A stretch of DNA of 64,000 nt, from assembly GCF_012927085.1 (NCBI RefSeq), contig NZ_JABBFX010000001.1, positions 3,766,217 to 3,830,216 of the forward strand. Direction: 5' to 3'. Source of the DNA: Ramlibacter agri. GTDB lineage: Bacteria; Pseudomonadota; Gammaproteobacteria; Burkholderiales; Burkholderiaceae_C. Position numbers and translations under genes: made by a program. Positions 52,497 to 61,864 of this stretch are shown here, piece after piece (within the stretch, counting starts at the first letter, position 1; every line of letters begins with the position of its first letter). The notes under the pieces were generated by a model, which made no database searches, was not told where the DNA came from, and worked only from the letters and a program-made list of their open reading frames with translations.

Positions 52497-52503
52497 CGCA
52501 TGC

Positions 52504-55500
52504 ATGCGCCAGCATGCGACGGAAGCAGTACCAGCCGTGAGGCCAGAAGACGAAGAACTCAGCCCCGGTTTCATGGTGGTCCATGGCAACCACCCCGAAT
52601 CCCTGCGGGACCTGATGCTGGCCTGGATCGCCGGCCATCCGCTGGCCCCCCTGGAAGACGAGGTGGTGCTGGTGCAGAGCAACGGCGTCGCCCAGTGGCT
52701 GAAGCTGTCGCTGGCGGCGGACCGCCAGGATGGCGGCATCGGCATTGCCGCTGCCTTGCGCACCCAGCTGCCTTCTCAATTCCTCTGGGAAGCCTACCGC
52801 GCCGTGCTCGGGCGCGAAGCCGTGCCGGCCGCCTCGCCCTTCGACAAGGCGCAGCTGGTGTGGCGCCTGCTGCGCCTGCTGCCGCAGCGCCTGGCCGAGC
52901 CGGTGTTCGCGCCGCTCGCGCGCTTCCTCGAACGCGACACCGACGCGCGCAAGCTGCACCAGCTGGCCGAGCGCATCGCCGACCTGTTCGACCAGTACCA
53001 GGTGTACCGGGCCGACTGGCTGGCCGAATGGGCCGCGGGCACCGACTACATCGACACCAGCCGCCAGGGCCGCCTGCTGGTGCCGCGCGAGCAGATGTGG
53101 CAGCCGCAGCTGTGGCGCGCGCTGCTGAAGGACGTGGGCGCCGCTGGCGCGGCCAGCAGCCGCGCCGAGGTCCACCGCCGCTTCCTCCTCGCCGCGCGGG
53201 ACTGGACGGGCGAACGGCCCGCGCAGTTGCCGCGCCGCGTCTGCGTGTTCGGCGTGTCCTCGCTGCCGCAGCAGGCGCTGGAAGTGCTGGCGGCGCTGGC
53301 CCGCTTCACGCAGGTGCTGCTGACCGTGCACAACCCCTGCGAGCACGACTGGTCGCACATCGTGGCCGACCAGGACCTGCTGCGCAGCGCGCGCATGCGG
53401 CAGCAGCGCCGGCCCGGCACTCGCAACGAGCCGGACGACGAGGACGTGCTGCATCTGCAGGCGCAGCCGCTGCTGGCGGCCTGGGGCAAGCAGGGCCGCG
53501 ACTTCATCCGCCTGCTGGACCTGCACGACGAGCGCGAAAGCTACGAGCCGCGCTTCGCCGCCATCGGCCAGCGCATCGACGTGTTCGAGCGCGAGGAACC
53601 TCTGACCTTGCTGCGCCAGCTGCAGGACGACATCCGCGACCTGCGGCCGCTGGCCGAGACGCGCGCGCAGTGGCCGGCGGTGGACGCGAGCGCGGACCGT
53701 TCGATCGAATTCCACGTCGCCCACGGGCCGCAGCGCGAGGTCGAGATCCTGCACGACCAGCTGCTCGCTGCCTTCGCCGCCGATCCCACGCTGCGTCCGC
53801 GCGACGTCATCGTGATGGTGCCGGACATCGCGACCTATGCGGCGCACGTGCAGGCCGTGTTCGGGCTGGTGGACCGCAAGGACCCGCGCCACATTCCTTA
53901 CGCGCTGGCCGACCGCGGCCAGCGGCAGCACGATCCGCTGCTGGTCGCCCTGGAAAAGCTGCTCGCGCTGCCGACGTCGCGGCTGGCCGTGAGCGACGTG
54001 CTGGACCTGCTGGAGGTGCCCGCGCTGCGCGAGCGCTTCGGCATCGAGGAGCACCAGCTGCCGCTGCTGCATCGCTGGATCGCGGCGGCGCGCGTGCGCT
54101 GGGGCCTGCATGCGCAGCACCGGGCCAGCCTCGAGCTGCCGCAGGGCCTGGAACAGAACAGCTGGGCCTTCGGCCTGCGCCGCATGCTGCTTGGCTATGC
54201 AGTGGGCGCGGGGGAGACCTGGGAAGGCATCGCGCCGATGGACGAAATCGGCGGCCTGGACGCGGCGCTGCTCGGGCCGCTGGTAGGCCTGCTCAATGCG
54301 CTGGAGGCGCACTGGCAGGCCCTGGCCGAGCCGGCGCCGCCTGCCATCTGGGGCGAACGCCTGCGCGCGCTGCTGGCCGGCTTCTTCGAGGCTGAGGATG
54401 GCAGCGAAGAGGGCTTCACCCTGCTGCGGCTGGAAGGCGCGCTGCAGGAATGGCTGGAGGCCTGCGAGCAGGCCGCGCTGCGCGAGCCGCTGCCGCTGGC
54501 CGTGGTCCGCGACCATTGGCTGGCGCGCATGGAGCAGGGCGGGCTGAACCAGCCTTTCTTCGGCGGTGGCGTCACCTTCGCCTCGCTGATGCCCATGCGC
54601 GCCATCCCCTTCCGCTGGATCGCGCTGCTCGGGATGAACGACGGCGACTACCCGCGCAGCCGCGTGCCCATGGACTTCGACCTGATGGGGCAGGACTGGC
54701 GGCCCGGCGACCGCTCGCGGCGCGAGGACGACCGCTACCTGTTCCTGGAGGCGCTGCTGTCGGCCCGCGAACACCTGCACGTGAGCTGGGTGGGCCGCAG
54801 CATCCGCGACAACGAGGCGCGTCCGCCCTCGGTGCTGCTGGCACAGCTGCGCGACCACATCGCGGCCGGCTGGCGGCTCGCCGGCGACGAGCGCGGGCAG
54901 GCGAAGGCCGGCCGTGCGCTGGTCGAGGCATTGACGGTGGCGCATCGGCTGCAGCCTTTCCATCCGTCCTATTTCGACGGCAACCTGCCGGGGCTCTTCA
55001 GCTATGCGGGCGAGTGGCGCGCGAGCCTTGCCACGCCGAAGGCCGCCGCGGAAGATCCCGCCGCACTGCCGCCGCAGCCGCGCGACGCGCCGCTGACGGT
55101 GCGCACGCTGGCGAGCTTCGTGAAGGACCCGGTGCGCGGCTTCTTCCACGAGCGCCTGGGCATCCGCTTCCGGGACGACGATCCCGTCGGCGAGGACCAG
55201 GAGCCGTTCGCGCTGAACGCGCTGGAGAACTGGCAATTGCAGGACGCGCTGATCCAGGCCCAGAAGGCGGCAGTCGATGCCGGCGTCGAGCGCGAACCGG
55301 CCTTGCAGGCGCAGCTGGATCGGCTGGTCGCGCAGGGCGAGCTCCCGCTGGGCCACTTCGCCGCCGGTGCGCAGCAGCAGTTGGCCGAGCCGATGGCCAG
55401 GCTGTTCACCGAGTACCAGCGCCAATTGCGGGCGTGGCCGCGGGTGTTGCCCGACGAACCGCTCGACTACTTGCCGCACGGGGCGTCATCGACGCTGCGG

Positions 55501-56034
55501 CTGGACGACTGGCTGTCCGGCCTGCGCGCCGGCGAAGACGGTTCGCGCGCCCGCCTGCTGCTGGAAAGCAGCGGCGTGGTGAAGGAAGGCAAGTGGCGCC
55601 ACGACAAGTTGCTGCCCCACTGGGTGGCGCACCTGGCCGGCCACGTGAAAGGGGAGCCCTTGACGACGGTGGTCCTGAGCAAGGCCGGCACGGCCTGGCT
55701 GAAGCCGCTGGACCTCGCGCATGCGCGCGCCTGCTGGGACCAGCTGCTGCGCGCCTGGGACGAAGGCCTGCGGCGGCCCTTGCCCTTCGCCGTGCTGCCG
55801 GCCAGCGCCTGGATGAAGGGCGAAGACCGCGAAGCGGCGCGTGCCTGCTACGAGGACCACGATCCCGACAACGGCAAGTTCGCCGAGCGGCAGCGCAACG
55901 CGCATCTCGGGCGCGCCTTCACCGATTTCGAGGCCTTGTGGGCCGCCGGCGAGTTCGCGCAATGGACCGATGCCTTGCTGAAGCCGATGGCCGACGCTCT
56001 GGGCACGCCGCCGAAGGAAGGAGGCGCGGCATGA
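52504..56034 (+). CDS. recC: Exodeoxyribonuclease V subunit gamma (RecC)
   Basis: A 1176-residue RecC, the Chi-recognising, helicase-dead subunit of RecBCD. GFMVVHGNHPESLRDLMLAWI, VQSNGVAQWLKLSLA, FLWEAYRAVLG, GVSSLPQQALEVLAAL and RFTQVLLTVHNPCEHDW are family blocks; GMNDGDYPRSRVPMDFDLM lies in the middle, and the C-terminal nuclease-like domain is inactive. The order recC-recB-recD with overlapping stop/start codons is typical of betaproteobacteria. Confidence 0.96.
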   Translation: MRQHATEAVPAVRPEDEELSPGFMVVHGNHPESLRDLMLAWIAGHPLAPLEDEVVLVQSNGVAQWLKLSLAADRQDGGIGIAAALRTQLPSQFLWEAYRAVLGREAVPAASPFDKAQLVWRLLRLLPQRLAEPVFAPLARFLERDTDARKLHQLAERIADLFDQYQVYRADWLAEWAAGTDYIDTSRQGRLLVPREQMWQPQLWRALLKDVGAAGAASSRAEVHRRFLLAARDWTGERPAQLPRRVCVFGVSSLPQQALEVLAALARFTQVLLTVHNPCEHDWSHIVADQDLLRSARMRQQRRPGTRNEPDDEDVLHLQAQPLLAAWGKQGRDFIRLLDLHDERESYEPRFAAIGQRIDVFEREEPLTLLRQLQDDIRDLRPLAETRAQWPAVDASADRSIEFHVAHGPQREVEILHDQLLAAFAADPTLRPRDVIVMVPDIATYAAHVQAVFGLVDRKDPRHIPYALADRGQRQHDPLLVALEKLLALPTSRLAVSDVLDLLEVPALRERFGIEEHQLPLLHRWIAAARVRWGLHAQHRASLELPQGLEQNSWAFGLRRMLLGYAVGAGETWEGIAPMDEIGGLDAALLGPLVGLLNALEAHWQALAEPAPPAIWGERLRALLAGFFEAEDGSEEGFTLLRLEGALQEWLEACEQAALREPLPLAVVRDHWLARMEQGGLNQPFFGGGVTFASLMPMRAIPFRWIALLGMNDGDYPRSRVPMDFDLMGQDWRPGDRSRREDDRYLFLEALLSAREHLHVSWVGRSIRDNEARPPSVLLAQLRDHIAAGWRLAGDERGQAKAGRALVEALTVAHRLQPFHPSYFDGNLPGLFSYAGEWRASLATPKAAAEDPAALPPQPRDAPLTVRTLASFVKDPVRGFFHERLGIRFRDDDPVGEDQEPFALNALENWQLQDALIQAQKAAVDAGVEREPALQAQLDRLVAQGELPLGHFAAGAQQQLAEPMARLFTEYQRQLRAWPRVLPDEPLDYLPHGASSTLRLDDWLSGLRAGEDGSRARLLLESSGVVKEGKWRHDKLLPHWVAHLAGHVKGEPLTTVVLSKAGTAWLKPLDLAHARACWDQLLRAWDEGLRRPLPFAVLPASAWMKGEDREAARACYEDHDPDNGKFAERQRNAHLGRAFTDFEALWAAGEFAQWTDALLKPMADALGTPPKEGGAA

Positions 56035-59000
56035 GTGTCCCCTCCATCCTGGAACCGCTGGCTTTCCCCCTGCGCGGCAGCGCGCTGATCGAGGCCAGTG
56101 CCGGCACCGGCAAGACTTTCACGATCGCGGCGCTGTACCTGCGCCTGGTGCTGGGGCACGGCGGCGCGGCCGCCTTCCCGCAGGCGCTGGTGCCGCCGCA
56201 GATCCTGGTGGTGACCTTCACCGAGGCCGCCACCAAGGAGTTGCGTGACCGCATCCGCGCGCGCCTGGCCGAAGCGGCGGACCTGTTCCTCGAAGAGCCG
56301 ACCAGCGAAGCCTGCGAGCCGAACGGCGAACTGCTGCACGACCTGCGCGCGAGCTATCCGCCCGCGGAGTGGCCACGCTGCGCCCGCACGCTGCGCCTGG
56401 CCGCCGAGTGGATGGACGAGGCGGCCGTCTCCACCATCCACGGCTGGTGCTACCGCATGCTGCGCGAGCACGCGTTCGACAGCGGCAGCCTGTTCACGCA
56501 GGCGCTGGAGGCGCAGCAGGACGAACTGTTCGAGGAAGCGGTGCGCGACTACTGGCGCAGCTACTTCTATCCGCTGGAGGCGGAGGACGTGGCGAAGCTG
56601 GCCAAGCGCTGGACAGCGCCGACGCCGGATTCGGAGTCCGGCAGCCGGCAGAAAAAGGACCTGGCGAACATCGTGCGCAAGCTGCTGGAGCAGCGCGCCC
56701 ACCTGCCCGCCGGCGAGGAGCCGGCGCAGGCGCTGGCTGCCGCGCGCGCCGAGCGCACCGCGAAGCTGCGCGAGTACAAGGCGCCGTGGAAGCAGTGGGC
56801 AGACCAGCTGGAAGGCCTGCTGGACGCCGCCTGCGCGGCCAAGCAGGTGAACGGCACCAAGTTCAAGTCCAGCCACTACAAGCCCTGGTTCGCGCGCCTG
56901 CGAACCTGGGCCGCGGACGACGCATTGGCGGAGCTGGATCTCGGCAAGGGCTGGGCCCGCCTCACGCCGCAAGGCCTGGCCGAGGTCTGGAAGGCGGGCC
57001 AGCCGCCGGACCATCCGGCGCTGGACGATCTGCGCACCCTGCGCGAGCGCCTGCAGTCGCTGCCCACCGGCGAGGCCGACGTGCTATGCCACGCGACCCA
57101 CTGGATTGCGGCGCGCCTCGCGCTGGAGCAGGAGCGGCGCGCCGAGATGGGCTTCAACGACCTGCTGACGCGGCTCGACGCGGCGCTGCAGGGGCCGAAC
57201 GGCGCGCGGCTCGCGAACGTGATCCGCACCCAGTTCCCGGTGGCGCTGATCGACGAGTTCCAGGACACCGACCCGCTGCAGTACCGCATCTTCGACGCGG
57301 TCTATGGCGTGGCGCGCAACGCGCAGGACGGCGCGGTGGTGCTGATCGGCGACCCCAAGCAGGCGATCTACGCCTTCCGCGGCGCCGATATCCACACCTA
57401 CCTTGCGGCGCGGCGCGACACCGAGGGGAGGCACGCGACCCTGGGCACCAATTTCCGCTCGACGCAGGACATGGTTGCCGCGGTGAACCAGTTCTTCGGC
57501 CAGGCCGAGGAGCGGGCCGCCGGCAAGGGCGCCTTCCTGTTCCGGAAGGAAGGCGACAACCCGCTGCCCTTCGTGCGGGTCGGCGCGCAGGGCCGCAAGC
57601 AGCGCTGGGTGGTGGAAGGCGCGCCCGCGCCCGCGCTCACCTGCTGGGTGCAGGACGAGGGCGGCGCGCCGGCGAACAACGCCTACGTGCAGTCCATGGC
57701 CGGCGCCGCTGCTGGCGAGATCGTGCGCCTGCTGAAGCTGGGGCAGGACAGGAAGGCCGGATTCGAGCACGACGGCGTGCTGAAGCCGCTGCAGCCGGGC
57801 GACATCGCGGTGCTGGTGAACACCGGCCGCGAGGCGCGTGCCGTGCGGCAGGCGCTGGCGGCGCTGGGCGTTCGCAGCGTCTACCTGTCCGACCAGGACT
57901 CGGTGTTCGCGAGCGCCGTGGCCGCCGACCTGCAGCGCCTGCTGCAAGGCTGCGCCGAGCCGGAAGACGACCGCGTGCTGCGGGCCGCCCTCGGCACCGG
58001 GCTGCTGGGGCTGTCCTGGTCCGCGCTGGATCGCCTGAACCAGGACGACTTGCACTGGGAGGCGCGGGTGCTGCAGTTCCGCGCCTATCGCGAGCAATGG
58101 CGCACGCAGGGCGTGCTGCCCATGCTGCGCCGCCTGTTGAACGACTTCGAGGTGCCGCGCCGGCTGCTCGCCGCCGCCGACGAACGCGCGCTGACCGACG
58201 TGCTGCACCTGGCCGAACTGCTGCAGGAAGCCAGCGCGCTGCTCGATGGCGAACATGCGCTGGTGCGCTACCTGGCGGAGCAGCGCGCCGAAGGCAATAA
58301 CGCCGGCGAAGCACGGCTCGTGCGGCTGGAAAGCGACGCCGAGCTGCTGAAGGTGGTGACGGTGCACAAGTCCAAGGGCCTGGAATACCCGCTGGTGTTC
58401 CTGCCCTTCGCCTGCGCCTGCCGCCCGGCGAAGGACACCGACCTGCCGCTGAAGTGGCATGACGCCGAAGGCCGCTTGCAACTGGCGCTGCAGGCGCAGT
58501 CCGGCCTGCTGCCGCTGGTGGACGAAGAGCGCCTGGGCGAGGACCTGCGCAAGCTGTACGTGGCGCTCACGCGGGCCCGCTATGCCACCTGGATCGGGCT
58601 GGCTCCGGTGCGCGATTTCGAGCGCACCGCCGTCGGCTACCTGCTGGCCGGCGCTGCGCCGGTGGCGGCAGGGACGCTGGAGGACGTCGTCCGCGCGTCG
58701 CTGGGCGAGGGCGATGCGATCGCCATCGCTCCGGCGCCCGCAGCGGGCGATGAGCCTTACGTCGCGAGCCTGGCGCAAACGGTGCTCGCGCCCGAGCCGC
58801 CGCTGCCGGCCGGCCCGCGCGAGCCCTGGTGGATCGCGAGCTATTCGGGCCTGCGCATCGCGCCGGGTGCCGCCCTGGAAGAGGGCACGGCACCGGTCGC
58901 GGAAGCCGTCGTGCCCGAGAGCGCCACCGAGGCGACCTATCGCGAAAGCCTGGACGACGCCAGCGACGACGTGCCGGCCGACGTGGCCGCCGAGCCCGGC

Positions 59001-59744
59001 ACCCTGCACGACTTCCCGCGCGGACCCAGCCCCGGCAGCTTCCTGCACGGACTGCTGGAGTGGGCCGGCCGCGAAGGCTTTGCGCGCGTCGCCACCTCGT
59101 CCGCCGAGCGCGACGCGCTGATCGCGCGCCGCTGCCAGGCGCGCGGCTGGCAGGCCTGGACCGTGCCGCTGCAGCAGTGGCTGGCGCGCTGGCTGGCGAC
59201 GCCGCTGGAGCTGTCGGCCCTGACGCCGGGAGCACGCGTGAGCCCGGCGCAGATGCGCTCGGTGCAGGTCGAGATGGAGTTCTGGTTCGCGGCCTCGCGC
59301 GTGGACACGCAGAAGCTGGACGCGCTGGTGCGCCGCCACGTGCTGCCCGGCGCGCCGCGGCCGGCGCTGCAGCCCAACCAGCTGAATGGCATGCTCAAGG
59401 GCTTCATCGACCTGGTGTTCGCGCACGAGGGCCGCTACTACGTGGCCGACTACAAGTCCAACCGCCTCGGCGCGATGGAGGCCGACTACACGCCGGCGGC
59501 GATGCGCGCCGAAGTGCTCAAGCACCGCTATGAATTGCAGTACACGCTGTACCTGTTCGCGCTGCACCGGCTGCTGCGCTCGCGCATTCCGGACTACGAC
59601 TACGAGCGCGACGTGGGCGGCGCCGTCTACCTGTTCCTGCGCGGGCATGCGGCGCCCGGTGGCGGCCTGCACCTGGAGCGGCCGGGCGTGGCGCTGATGG
59701 ATGCGCTCGATCGCCTGTTCAGCGGCGCGGAGGTTGCGGCATGA
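56031..59744 (+). CDS. recB: Exodeoxyribonuclease V subunit beta (RecB)
   Basis: A 1237-residue UvrD-like 3'-5' helicase and nuclease. Walker A EASAGTGKTF spans about residues 21-30; motif II/III is LIDEFQDTDPLQY and LIGDPKQAIYAFRGAD; KVVTVHKSKGLEYPLVFLPF is motif V. The C-terminal nuclease domain has GFIDLVF and DYKSNRLG (Asp and Lys near 1125 and 1139). ATG 56031 overlaps recC by 4 nt. The enzyme degrades DNA and loads RecA after Chi. Confidence 0.96.
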   Translation: MSVPSILEPLAFPLRGSALIEASAGTGKTFTIAALYLRLVLGHGGAAAFPQALVPPQILVVTFTEAATKELRDRIRARLAEAADLFLEEPTSEACEPNGELLHDLRASYPPAEWPRCARTLRLAAEWMDEAAVSTIHGWCYRMLREHAFDSGSLFTQALEAQQDELFEEAVRDYWRSYFYPLEAEDVAKLAKRWTAPTPDSESGSRQKKDLANIVRKLLEQRAHLPAGEEPAQALAAARAERTAKLREYKAPWKQWADQLEGLLDAACAAKQVNGTKFKSSHYKPWFARLRTWAADDALAELDLGKGWARLTPQGLAEVWKAGQPPDHPALDDLRTLRERLQSLPTGEADVLCHATHWIAARLALEQERRAEMGFNDLLTRLDAALQGPNGARLANVIRTQFPVALIDEFQDTDPLQYRIFDAVYGVARNAQDGAVVLIGDPKQAIYAFRGADIHTYLAARRDTEGRHATLGTNFRSTQDMVAAVNQFFGQAEERAAGKGAFLFRKEGDNPLPFVRVGAQGRKQRWVVEGAPAPALTCWVQDEGGAPANNAYVQSMAGAAAGEIVRLLKLGQDRKAGFEHDGVLKPLQPGDIAVLVNTGREARAVRQALAALGVRSVYLSDQDSVFASAVAADLQRLLQGCAEPEDDRVLRAALGTGLLGLSWSALDRLNQDDLHWEARVLQFRAYREQWRTQGVLPMLRRLLNDFEVPRRLLAAADERALTDVLHLAELLQEASALLDGEHALVRYLAEQRAEGNNAGEARLVRLESDAELLKVVTVHKSKGLEYPLVFLPFACACRPAKDTDLPLKWHDAEGRLQLALQAQSGLLPLVDEERLGEDLRKLYVALTRARYATWIGLAPVRDFERTAVGYLLAGAAPVAAGTLEDVVRASLGEGDAIAIAPAPAAGDEPYVASLAQTVLAPEPPLPAGPREPWWIASYSGLRIAPGAALEEGTAPVAEAVVPESATEATYRESLDDASDDVPADVAAEPGTLHDFPRGPSPGSFLHGLLEWAGREGFARVATSSAERDALIARRCQARGWQAWTVPLQQWLARWLATPLELSALTPGARVSPAQMRSVQVEMEFWFAASRVDTQKLDALVRRHVLPGAPRPALQPNQLNGMLKGFIDLVFAHEGRYYVADYKSNRLGAMEADYTPAAMRAEVLKHRYELQYTLYLFALHRLLRSRIPDYDYERDVGGAVYLFLRGHAAPGGGLHLERPGVALMDALDRLFSGAEVAA

Positions 59745-61702
59745 AGGTGGAGACCCTGCTGCAGGAACTCGCGCGCTGGGCCGAGGCCGGGTGGCTGCGG
59801 CCGCTGGACCACGCCTTCGCGGCCTTCCTGGCCCGCGAAGCAAGCGACGCCGACCCGCTGTTGTTGCTGGCCGCGGCGCTGGCCAGCCACCAGCTCGGGC
59901 GCGGCCACGCCTGCCTGGACTTGCAAGGCACGCTGCAAGCTCCGCTCGACACGCTGGCGCTGCCGCCGGAAGAAGAGACGCCGTCCGACCTGCCGGGCCC
60001 GCAGCAACTGCTGGCAGGCGTGGACCTCGCGCGCTGGCAGGCGGCCTTGCAGCATCCGCGCCTGGTGGCAGCGGGTGCGGGTGCCACACCACTCGTGCTG
60101 GATGGCGCGCGCCTGTACTTGCGCCGCTACTGGCAGCACGAGCAGACCGTGCAGCAGGCCATCGTGCTGCGGCTGCGCGACGATCCCGCGCCGGTGCCGG
60201 GCCTGCGCGAGGCGCTGGACGTCCTCTTCCCGGGCCCCGCCAGCGAGCCGGGCGAGCCGGACTGGCAGAAGGTCGCCTGCGCGCTGGCCGCGCGGCAGGA
60301 TTTCAGCATCGTCACCGGCGGCCCGGGCACGGGCAAGACGACGACGGTGGTGAAGCTGCTGGCCGTGCTGCAGCACCTGGCGCTGGGGAGCAGCGGGCGC
60401 CGCTTGCGCATCCGCCTCGCAGCGCCCACCGGCAAGGCAGCGGCGCGGCTGAACGCGTCCATTGCCGGCACGGTGCAGAAGCTGAAGCTGGAAGGCCTGC
60501 CGCAAGGCGAGGCGGTCCGCGCCGCGATCCCGACCGAGGTCACCACTGTGCACCGGCTGCTGGGCAGCCTGCCGGATACGCGCCACTTCCGCCACCACGC
60601 GGCCAACCCCCTGCCGCTGGACGTGCTGGTGCTGGACGAAGCCTCGATGGTGGACCTGGAGATGATGGCCGCGGTGCTCGATGCGCTGCCGCCTTCCGCG
60701 CGCCTGGTGCTGCTGGGCGACAAGGACCAGCTCGCCTCCGTGGAAGCCGGCGCGGTGCTGGGCGCGCTGTGCCGCCGCGCCGACGGCGGCCACTACACGC
60801 AAGCCACGCGCGACTGGCTGCGCGCGGCGACCGGCGAGGATGTGCCGGCCTTCCTGCTCGATGCGGCGGGCGAGCCGCTGGACCAGGCCGTGGTGAAGCT
60901 GCGCAAGAGCCACCGCTTCAGCGCGGAGAGCGGCATCGGCCAGTTCGCCGAGGCGGTGAACGACGGTTCGCCCGAGCGTGTGCGCGCCATCGTGCGCACG
61001 CCGCAGGCCGACCTGGCTTTCGTCGAACTCGGTACGGACGATGCAGCGTTGCGCCGCCTCGTGCTGGAAGACGACGCCAGTTATCGGCAGTACCTGGAGC
61101 GCCTGCGCGCGAAGGCGCCGGCCCCGGATGCGCAGCGCAGCGCCTTCGACGACTGGGCCCGTGCGGTGCTGGATGGCTACGGCGCCTTCCAGCTGCTGTG
61201 CGCGGTGCGCAAGGGGCCGCAGGGCGTGGAACGCGTCAACCAGCGCATCGCCACGATGCTGCAGGCCGCGGGCCTGACACCTGCCGCGAGTGGCTGGTAC
61301 CTGGGCCGGCCGGTGATGGTGAGCCGCAACGACTACGGGCTGGGCCTCATGAACGGCGACGTCGGCATCACGCTGCGGCTGCCGGCCGAAGGCGAGTGGA
61401 AGCTGCGCGTGGCTTTCCCGGCCGGCGACGGCAGCGACGGCATCCGCTGGGTGCTGCCCAGCCGGCTGCAGGCGGTGGAGACCGTGTTCGCAATGACGGT
61501 TCACAAGTCGCAGGGTTCGGAGTTCGGCCATGCGGCGCTGCTGCTGCCGGACCGCGCAAGCCGCGTGTTGACGCGCGAGCTGGTCTACACGGGCATCACG
61601 CGCGCGCGGCAGCGCTTCACGCTGGCGACCGCCGGCGGCATGGGCGTGCTGGAAGAAGCCGTGGTGCGGCGGATGGAGCGCGCGGGCGGGGACTTGGCTT
61701 AA
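59741..61702 (+). CDS. recD: Exodeoxyribonuclease V subunit alpha (RecD)
   Basis: A 653-residue SF1B 5'-3' helicase. Walker A VTGGPGTGKTTT lies near residue 190, Walker B VLVLDEASMVDL near 300, LLGDKDQLASVEAGAVLG follows, and AMTVHKSQGSEFGHAALLLP is the C-terminal helicase motif. The N-terminal 130 residues bind RecC. ATG 59741 overlaps recB by 4 nt, completing recCBD. Confidence 0.95.
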   Translation: MKVETLLQELARWAEAGWLRPLDHAFAAFLAREASDADPLLLLAAALASHQLGRGHACLDLQGTLQAPLDTLALPPEEETPSDLPGPQQLLAGVDLARWQAALQHPRLVAAGAGATPLVLDGARLYLRRYWQHEQTVQQAIVLRLRDDPAPVPGLREALDVLFPGPASEPGEPDWQKVACALAARQDFSIVTGGPGTGKTTTVVKLLAVLQHLALGSSGRRLRIRLAAPTGKAAARLNASIAGTVQKLKLEGLPQGEAVRAAIPTEVTTVHRLLGSLPDTRHFRHHAANPLPLDVLVLDEASMVDLEMMAAVLDALPPSARLVLLGDKDQLASVEAGAVLGALCRRADGGHYTQATRDWLRAATGEDVPAFLLDAAGEPLDQAVVKLRKSHRFSAESGIGQFAEAVNDGSPERVRAIVRTPQADLAFVELGTDDAALRRLVLEDDASYRQYLERLRAKAPAPDAQRSAFDDWARAVLDGYGAFQLLCAVRKGPQGVERVNQRIATMLQAAGLTPAASGWYLGRPVMVSRNDYGLGLMNGDVGITLRLPAEGEWKLRVAFPAGDGSDGIRWVLPSRLQAVETVFAMTVHKSQGSEFGHAALLLPDRASRVLTRELVYTGITRARQRFTLATAGGMGVLEEAVVRRMERAGGDLA

Positions 61703-61805
61703 AGGGCAATTCCCACCCTCGCGGGCTGCCCGCGCTTCGTCCTTGCGGGGGACGGCGTGAGCGCGCCCTGTTGGAATTTGGTCAAGTACCCCCCAGATGA
61801 GGAGT

Positions 61806-61822
61806 TGACACGTTTTGTGTCA
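61806..61822. repeat. Inverted repeat upstream of the GT4 gene
   Basis: TGACAC and GTGTCA are separated by five bases; preceding CCCCAG (61791-61796) and following CTGGGG extend a broken outer stem. TTGACA at its left edge resembles a -35 box. It could be an operator or a 5'-UTR stem. The gap from recD to the GT4 start (162 bases) holds nothing else I can name. Confidence 0.4.
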
Positions 61823-61864
61823 GCTGGGGAGACTCGCAGCGCCGGCAAGGGGAGTCCGGATCGT